Assembly: GCA_018670825.1 (NCBI GenBank)
Contig: JABHIW010000132.1
Location: forward strand, 39,500-103,499
Length of the DNA stretch: 64,000 bases
From: Candidatus Scalindua sp.
GTDB lineage: Bacteria; Planctomycetota; Brocadiia; Brocadiales; Scalinduaceae
Reading direction: 5' to 3'
The notes under the pieces are model-generated. The model was not told the origin of the DNA. It ran no database searches and was given only the letters and a program-made list of their open reading frames with translations. Every line of letters begins with the position of its first letter. Position 1 is the first letter of the stretch. Below, in pieces: positions 58,489-64,000 of this stretch. Position numbers and translations under genes: made by a program.

Positions 58489-59670
58489 ATGGTTTATAAA
58501 ATAGGAATTCTCACTACGCATCCTATTCAATACCAGGTACCCTGGTTTCGCAAGTTATCGGCATTGCCTGAAATTGACCTGACCGTTTTTTATTGCATGA
58601 TTCCCAACGAAATGCAGCAGGGTGATGGCTTTGGTATAAATTTTACATGGGACATACCACTTCTCGATGGATATAAGTACGAAGTACTGGAAAACGTCTC
58701 AAAGCAACCATCAGTTATTAATTATTGGGGTTGTGATACACCGGGAATAAAGGATATTGTTAAAAATCGAGAGTTTGATGCATTCGTTGTAAACGGCTGG
58801 ATAGTTAAAAGCTGTATTCAGTTACTAAGAGTATGCAGGCAATATGATGTGCCGTGCATTGTAAGGGGGGAATCAAATGCTATCCGTCCTCGTGCCTGGT
58901 GGAAAGGTCAGATACATAAACGATTATTAGCGAAGTACTCCGCATTTTTAAATATCGGGAAGTCTAATCGTGAGTTTTATCTCCAAAATGGTATCGCGGA
59001 TGAGAAGATTTTCTTCGCACCGTATTGTGTTGATAACGAACGATTTGAATTGGCATATGAAGCTTTGAGCCAGGAAAGAGATTCAATTAGAGAACGGTGG
59101 GGAATAACTTCTACAGCTTTTACCTTTCTCTTTTGTGCTAAATTCATCGAGAAAAAATATCCGATGCATCTTTTGAACTCCATGTGTATAGCAATCAAGA
59201 AGATAGAGGATTTATCAATACGGATTCATTTACTCATGGTTGGCGATGGAAAGCAAAAGATTGAGTGCGAAGAGTTTGTCAGGCAAAGAAAACTACCCGT
59301 AACCTTTACCGGGTTTTTGAATCAGACAGAGATTGTGCAAGCCTATGTGGCATCAGATTGTCTTGTATTGCCATCAGATTATGGAGAAACGTGGGGATTG
59401 GTTGTCAACGAGGCAATGGCCTGTGGATTGCCTGTGATAGTAAGCGATCACGTAGGTTGCCACAAGGACTTGGTTTATTCCGGGCAGACAGGTGATATTT
59501 TCCCTTTTGGAGACCATAACGCGTTGGCAGAATTATTAGTTTTGTTTTCTTCTAATCCGGCAAATGTGCGTTCAATGGGTAAGCGTGCGAAACAGAAAGT
59601 CGCTGACTACAGTGTTGAAAATGTTGTAAAGGGCTGTATCGAAGCTATAAAATTCGTTTGTAAAAATTGA
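58489..59670 (+). CDS. Glycosyltransferase family 4
   Basis: Starts at ATG 58489, preceded by GAAGAG; GTG 58474 in frame is a weaker choice. About 393 residues. N-terminal ILTTHPIQYQVPWFRKLSAL is typical of a GT4 subgroup; the donor domain has LFCAKFIEKKYPMHLL, VTFTGFLNQTE and ETWGLVVNEAMACGLPVIVS with E-x7-E. Cytoplasmic, donor unknown. Confidence 0.85.
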   Translation: MVYKIGILTTHPIQYQVPWFRKLSALPEIDLTVFYCMIPNEMQQGDGFGINFTWDIPLLDGYKYEVLENVSKQPSVINYWGCDTPGIKDIVKNREFDAFVVNGWIVKSCIQLLRVCRQYDVPCIVRGESNAIRPRAWWKGQIHKRLLAKYSAFLNIGKSNREFYLQNGIADEKIFFAPYCVDNERFELAYEALSQERDSIRERWGITSTAFTFLFCAKFIEKKYPMHLLNSMCIAIKKIEDLSIRIHLLMVGDGKQKIECEEFVRQRKLPVTFTGFLNQTEIVQAYVASDCLVLPSDYGETWGLVVNEAMACGLPVIVSDHVGCHKDLVYSGQTGDIFPFGDHNALAELLVLFSSNPANVRSMGKRAKQKVADYSVENVVKGCIEAIKFVCKN

Positions 59671-59725
59671 AGTATGACTAATTATTTCTAAATCTAGTAT
59701 CCATAATTTGAACCCCGGAATTTCA

Positions 59726-61050
59726 ATGACACATAATGCCCAATCTGATCACATGAAACAAACATATGCTATCGCACGGATATTCATAATAGCTGTTATT
59801 GTTGTAACGGTTCTTAATGGTTCCAGCTTCTGGCTGAAGAGAGTAGGTTGGCTGGAGCCGCAGTTGTCTCAGTATTATAATAATAAGGGTTATAGGGATA
59901 TGGATATTATAAGAGGTTCTGAGGATTTTAAGCAATTAACAAGAGATACCTATCAAACGAAATGTGTTTGGACAGCGTTTAAGGCTTCTAAAGATATGTA
60001 TTTCTTTCTTTTTTTTATTGTGTCATTGCTACTTATATTAAGGGGATATACAGAGTGGGAAATTCGATATGTTTGGCTATTCAGCCCTATGGCATTCTTG
60101 TTTTTGTATGCTTCTTGTAAATCCCTTTTAGAGTCTGGCCCTTTGTTGCTACTGGCAGGTATACGTTCATTTCTGTTTCTGGGAGTGGTAATAGTTGGGC
60201 CATGGATTGCCCGTGAGAAAGAGTTCTATTTCCTGACTAAATGTTTTATCGCTTTAATTTTGTTTCAATTATTACTGTCACCATATGAATTTTATATGGT
60301 ATGCGTTTTTTTGTCAGTACATATTTCTGGAATCGCATTGTCGGCACTATGTTACAGCCCAGCAGTTTTGGGATTGTCTTAGTACTGGGATTGATCAGGT
60401 GTTTTATATTTTCTCGTTCGCTGACATGGTTATGGTGACTAACAGTGATTGTCTGTATACTTGTTTTCTTGAGTGGTTCGGCAACCGCTTTATTACTTCT
60501 GTTGTTTGCTTCTGTAGCGGCACTCTGGACAAAAATAGACAATCGATATCGTAAGTGGTTATTGTGTGGAGGTATTGCTGGAAGTGTTCTCTTCTTCTGG
60601 CTGCTTCCACATCTCACTGGCCGTGCAGTAATATACCATTCTCTTTGGGGACGGTTGTCACTTTATAAGCAGTATATATTCACTGGTTCGGAGTGGCTTG
60701 AATTCATGCTCGGCAGGGGGCTTGGGTCTGGGACTAATACAGCGGTGAACCTCTTGATGGACTGGCAGGACAGCGCATCACAAGGGGTTGGAAACCGTGT
60801 CGTTTTTATTGCTGATTCCACTCCCTTGATGTTAATTTCACAGGCTGGATTTGTTGGCCTTTTTCTGGTATATGGGCTTCTGTTTCTTGCTGTCCGTAAT
60901 GACTCACAATTCCGAATATTTTATTTTTCCATTATACTTGCAAGTCTGACGGTGAATATTACAGAATTTTCCCCTGTAAACTTTATCCTTGGTCTGTTGC
61001 TGGCTCGTAGTTTTTCAATACCAAAAAAATTGATTATGCAGACCGGGTAA
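59726..61050 (+). pseudogene. O-antigen ligase/polymerase-like membrane protein, doubly broken
   Basis: First part (from ATG 59726) holds membrane helices such as DMYFFLFFIVSLLLIL and ends in SPAVLGLS-TAG at 60382. Reading one base back near TTTT (60366-60369) restores the frame as FGIVLVLGLIRCFIFSRSL, which then meets TGA at 60436-60438, where a Trp or Leu is likely. Beyond it LTVIVCILVFLSGSATALLL continues to 61050. Later segments (FMLGRGLGSGTNTA, FSPVNFILGLLLARSF) fit the O-antigen ligase (Wzy/WaaL) fold. Two independent lesions suggest a dead gene. The second such gene at 62888 may carry the function. Confidence 0.7.
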
Positions 61051-61223
61051 TATCAAAGATAACGAAACATGTTACGTTAAAAATATTTATGACAATGAAC
61101 AACATTGGGCAGAGAACTTGACATTAAGATCAGCCGTACACAATTGTTGTTAGCTTTAAAATTCTCATCCAATACCATATAATCATTAAGAAATTCTGAA
61201 ATCAGTACTTTACAATTCACTCC

Positions 61224-62762
61224 ATGCCTAATTCACAAATTAATTCCGCGTTGTTCATGATCAGCTCTCGCGTTCTCTGTATGATTATCGGGTTGGTTGG
61301 GTTGCCTATTTTACTAAGCAGTCTCGGTACTGAAAAGTTTGCATCATGGGCTATTCTTCTCGGTGGTAGTGCGGCCTTTTATACCCTTGAAATGGGGATG
61401 ATCGGCACCGTGACAAAGTTTATTGCAGAGGCTTTCTCCAAGCAGGAACACTCTAGAATATCTGAACTGATGAGTAATGCAATTATTTTACTTTTTGTGA
61501 TTTACAGTATTGGGCTAGTTTGTGTTATTGCTTTGTCCGGCCCTGTAGCTACATGGTTGAAGATACCTGATACTCCTCTGCTGTCAGGTAAGAACCTGTT
61601 AACATTCGTGTATCTGATGGTTGCTGTAAGCTCTTTAGCACGTGTAGGTACAGCCCCATTTCATGCCACTAGTCGTTTTGATCTGGTTGCAGGGATATCA
61701 ATGTTTCATGCGATCTTCTCGAATGTTGCTGCCTGGGGTGTCGCCTGGTATTGTGGGAGGTTGGATATCGTTATATTGACTTATTGGGCATGTCATGCGC
61801 TGGTACTGCTGGTGGCGAAATACTGGGCGTCGAGGCTGGTTGTCTGGCATTTTAGACCATCTACTCTAAATAAAAAACTACAAAAATCATTGTTATCCCA
61901 TGGTTTTTATCTACAATTTTCTGATTTTGCCCACTTTATTCATTTCCAATTTGATAAACTAATCATCGCCGGTTTCACCGGGCTTCCGGAAGTTGCCCAT
62001 TATGAAGTTGCCAACCGTGCCAGCATGGGGCTGAGAAGCTTATGTTCCAGCGGCCTCAATACCTACCTGCCACGTGCTACAAATGATACAGCAAAAGGAG
62101 GGGATATCTGGCCGCTTTATCAGGAGATGAACAAAGGTACTATGTGGTTGGTAATATTCTTTCTCCTGGCTCCGTTTGCGGTGTCTCCAATGTTTCTTTT
62201 TGCCTGGGTGGGACAGATAGGTTATCACGGGCGTTATGTTTTTATGTTTCTTGTCGCGGGTATCGCAGTTAATATATTAGTTGTACCGGTTTCAATTTTT
62301 ATCCAGGCTATGGGACGTACTTCGTTGGAGGCCAAAGTTTCAGTCTGTTCAATTATTATGAATGTTATGTTCAGCCTTATTCTGATAAGGTTGTGGGGAA
62401 AGGAAGGGGCGGCGGCTGGTACTGGCCTGGCCATGGTCCTGGCAGGTATGATGTACATATATTTTTTTCACAAAGTGCATCAGCGTAATATGGTTGATAC
62501 TCTGAGAGATTTATTTCATTATTCTTGGCCACTTTTGATTATCTGTCTGATTTGGCTGGCTCTCGGTAAAGTGATCGAACCTCTGCTTATAGGTTCGCGG
62601 TGGTATATGGGTCCGGCATCCATCGTGCTTTATGTAACTTTAGTGCTGACACTTTTTGCATTTTGCATCTACACCGGCAGGTTTGGCGCGGTTGAGTATG
62701 AAATGATCTGGCGTATTCCCGGCTTAGGGACAGTGGTCAAACGTTTCTACAAAGGAGAGTAG
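61224..62762 (+). CDS. wzx: Polysaccharide flippase (Wzx-like)
   Basis: 512 residues with about 12-14 hydrophobic segments and the MVF/polysaccharide-transporter layout: LFMISSRVLCMIIGLVGLP, GSAAFYTLEMGMIGTVTKF, DKLIIAGFTGLPEVAHYE, and VVPVSIFIQAMGRT in the second half. It moves the lipid-linked repeat unit to the periplasmic face. Its position before a polymerase-like gene supports the assignment. Confidence 0.8.
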   Translation: MPNSQINSALFMISSRVLCMIIGLVGLPILLSSLGTEKFASWAILLGGSAAFYTLEMGMIGTVTKFIAEAFSKQEHSRISELMSNAIILLFVIYSIGLVCVIALSGPVATWLKIPDTPLLSGKNLLTFVYLMVAVSSLARVGTAPFHATSRFDLVAGISMFHAIFSNVAAWGVAWYCGRLDIVILTYWACHALVLLVAKYWASRLVVWHFRPSTLNKKLQKSLLSHGFYLQFSDFAHFIHFQFDKLIIAGFTGLPEVAHYEVANRASMGLRSLCSSGLNTYLPRATNDTAKGGDIWPLYQEMNKGTMWLVIFFLLAPFAVSPMFLFAWVGQIGYHGRYVFMFLVAGIAVNILVVPVSIFIQAMGRTSLEAKVSVCSIIMNVMFSLILIRLWGKEGAAAGTGLAMVLAGMMYIYFFHKVHQRNMVDTLRDLFHYSWPLLIICLIWLALGKVIEPLLIGSRWYMGPASIVLYVTLVLTLFAFCIYTGRFGAVEYEMIWRIPGLGTVVKRFYKGE

Positions 62763-62887
62763 TATGTTGGATTAACCAATTTAAATTGATGATTTGCAAG
62801 ATGGCGTATAGTATTGTGCTAATTTTATTTTAAATTAGCACAACTAACCGTATAAAAAAAATCTACCAACATTTTAAAATCTAAAAA

Positions 62888-64000
62888 ATGATAATCAATA
62901 TCTTTATTGGACTAGTTGCCCTCAGCACTTTTGTTGCCTTCATTAACTGGCGTACTGCTATATTTTTGGTGCTGGTGGTTGGGCTGTTACAGGATCCGGT
63001 ACGTAAGCTGACTCCAGGAGCTCCTGCATTATTCGTATTAAGTACATTGCCAATATTGTTTGCAATTTTCGTAAAAATGTTTGCAACAGAGCAGCGATTT
63101 ATAACACTGTTTTCGATGACTTACTTGAAATTGGTATCACGAATGCGCATGTTTGTATTAATACTTATTCCAGGGAGTATTATCATGCTTATGCGAGGTT
63201 TTTTCCTATGGAAAGTTGTGTTACTGGGCGCTTTTGGCTACATAGCGCCAATGCTTGGTATAATACTTGGCTTTGTATTTTCGCAAAACATTAAATACCT
63301 TTTACGTTTTCTGGTATTCTACTGCTTTCTGGTTGCACTATTAATGAGTGGTACGCTCATGGAGTATCTGGGGATTTTTCCCGACTGGAAAGCCATTGGT
63401 ACAGTTGCGATGAAAATGGTTTGGATCAAGTATGTATCCTTCGGCCATACGATTAGTTTGAAAGCTGGTTTTTTTCGTAGCCCGGATATTATGGGATGGC
63501 ATGGTTCCATGATGACTATGCTGGCTCTCACACTGTTTTTTGTAAACCGTTCAAAATTGTCACGTTGGATATGGCTGGTCATTGCTGTCTGGGGTGTGAT
63601 ATGTATAATCATAAGCGGTCGCTATAAAATGATCGCAACGCCTATGGTATGGGGTGTTTCTTTTACCATATTGATTTATCTCTATCAGGGCATTCGTCGT
63701 GTAATTGGCATTGTCGTAATAGGAGTAGTGGTTATCGTAGGCATGAGCATGGTAAGTGACAGGATAGGCCTTGGTGGAAGTGATTATATGTTGTACGCAA
63801 ATTCCCCTGGAAGTTATGCGTTTAAAAGGATGGAAGGTCATGGCATTAATGGTGTAATTGGCACATATAAACAGTTAGGTTTTTGGGGTAATGGCCTCGG
63901 TTCCGCTACACAGGGGGTTAGATATACTGGCGTAAAATTTAAGAAGGGCTGGCAGGAAGGAGGACTTGGTAAAATCATGGGAGAGTTGGGGGGGGGGGGG
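62888..64000 (+). CDS. O-antigen ligase/polymerase-like protein, 3' end outside the window
   Basis: Open from ATG 62888 to the window end (371 codons so far). Helices include IFIGLVALSTFVAFINWRT and VVIGVVVIVGMSMV; a large loop has HTISLKAGFFRSPDIMGWHG and WGNGLGSATQGVRYTG, the periplasmic loop type of Wzy/WaaL proteins. It should polymerise or ligate the repeat unit. The last 13 bases are all G, which gives Gly codons and may be an artefact or a slippage tract. Confidence 0.75.
   Translation, partial: MIINIFIGLVALSTFVAFINWRTAIFLVLVVGLLQDPVRKLTPGAPALFVLSTLPILFAIFVKMFATEQRFITLFSMTYLKLVSRMRMFVLILIPGSIIMLMRGFFLWKVVLLGAFGYIAPMLGIILGFVFSQNIKYLLRFLVFYCFLVALLMSGTLMEYLGIFPDWKAIGTVAMKMVWIKYVSFGHTISLKAGFFRSPDIMGWHGSMMTMLALTLFFVNRSKLSRWIWLVIAVWGVICIIISGRYKMIATPMVWGVSFTILIYLYQGIRRVIGIVVIGVVVIVGMSMVSDRIGLGGSDYMLYANSPGSYAFKRMEGHGINGVIGTYKQLGFWGNGLGSATQGVRYTGVKFKKGWQEGGLGKIMGELGGGG
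63988..64000. repeat. Poly-G tract at window end
   Basis: Thirteen G residues end the window inside the polymerase-like gene. A tract of this length is either a hypermutable site or a sequencing artefact at a contig edge. Confidence 0.6.

Noticed and set aside
8728..60438. Recoding of TGA as an amino acid to explain the in-frame stops
   Set aside because: The two internal TGA codons sit at different expected residues (Arg, and Trp or Leu), other breaks are TAG and TAA, and intact genes here end with TGA (for example 4449 and 5411).
60285..60554. 89-residue plus-strand frame spanning the polymerase break
   Set aside because: It is an off-frame read of the broken polymerase; it has no membrane-protein continuity and no homology signal.

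Overview
The window is a single, almost entirely plus-strand surface-polysaccharide locus. It holds about 48 genes or broken genes for nucleotide-sugar synthesis, glycosyl transfer, sugar tailoring, acylation, flipping and polymerisation. The DNA is AT-rich with Shine-Dalgarno sites of the AGGAGG type. The gene content (GDP-heptose and GDP-fucose enzymes, Wzx/Wzy-type membrane proteins, many FkbM and class I methyltransferases, cobalamin-binding radical SAM proteins, a 23S-rRNA-intervening-sequence type four-helix-bundle gene) fits a Gram-negative, probably environmental bacterium. An anammox-type planctomycete or a relative is a reasonable guess, but nothing here proves the taxon. No rRNA, tRNA, CRISPR array or intact insertion sequence was found.

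Layout. 1-7 kb: deoxysugar module (truncated SDR, His-type DegT 3-dehydratase, methyltransferase, GDP-fucose-synthase/transketolase-N fusion, transketolase-C, B12 radical SAM). 7-9.3 kb: a GT2-like gene, a degenerate stretch, and a broken four-helix-bundle gene surrounded by inverted repeats. 9.3-15.6 kb: GDP-heptose module (HddA, HddC, SDR), a radical SAM-TPR protein and a UDP-GlcNAc 2-epimerase. 15.9-31.3 kb: three GT-C membrane glycosyltransferases, three GT4 enzymes, a methyltransferase-GT2 fusion, a poly-G-frameshifted methyltransferase, a third radical SAM protein and a CDP-paratose-2-epimerase-like SDR. 31.4-34 kb: an MBOAT/SGNH O-acylation pair. 34-48 kb: GT2, GT10, GT61, GT11, GT2 and GT4 enzymes, methyltransferases, and a fused Gfo/Idh/MocA dehydrogenase-acetyltransferase. 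48.4-51.2 kb: an acyltransferase plus an FkbH-acyl carrier protein pair. 51.4-58.2 kb: methyltransferases, a GT2 and two acyltransferase-3 genes. 58.5-64 kb: GT4, a broken polymerase/ligase, the Wzx flippase and a second polymerase/ligase cut by the window end.

How it fits together: activated sugars (GDP-fucose type, GDP-heptose, a UDP-2,3-diamino-sugar route and a possible two-carbon-branched 3,6-dideoxysugar) feed some seventeen glycosyltransferases. Methyl, acetyl, glyceryl-type and radical-SAM decorations are then added, and the glycan is flipped and polymerised.

The most striking feature is pervasive breakage. In-frame stops lie at 8728, 37049, 44253, 52119 and 60436. Frameshifts lie at an 8-G run (23208), a 6-A run (57216) and a 4-T run (60366). 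An MBOAT gene has no usable start codon, and several intergenic regions hold gene remnants. This is either real decay or phase variation of the locus, or a noisy consensus; raw reads would decide.
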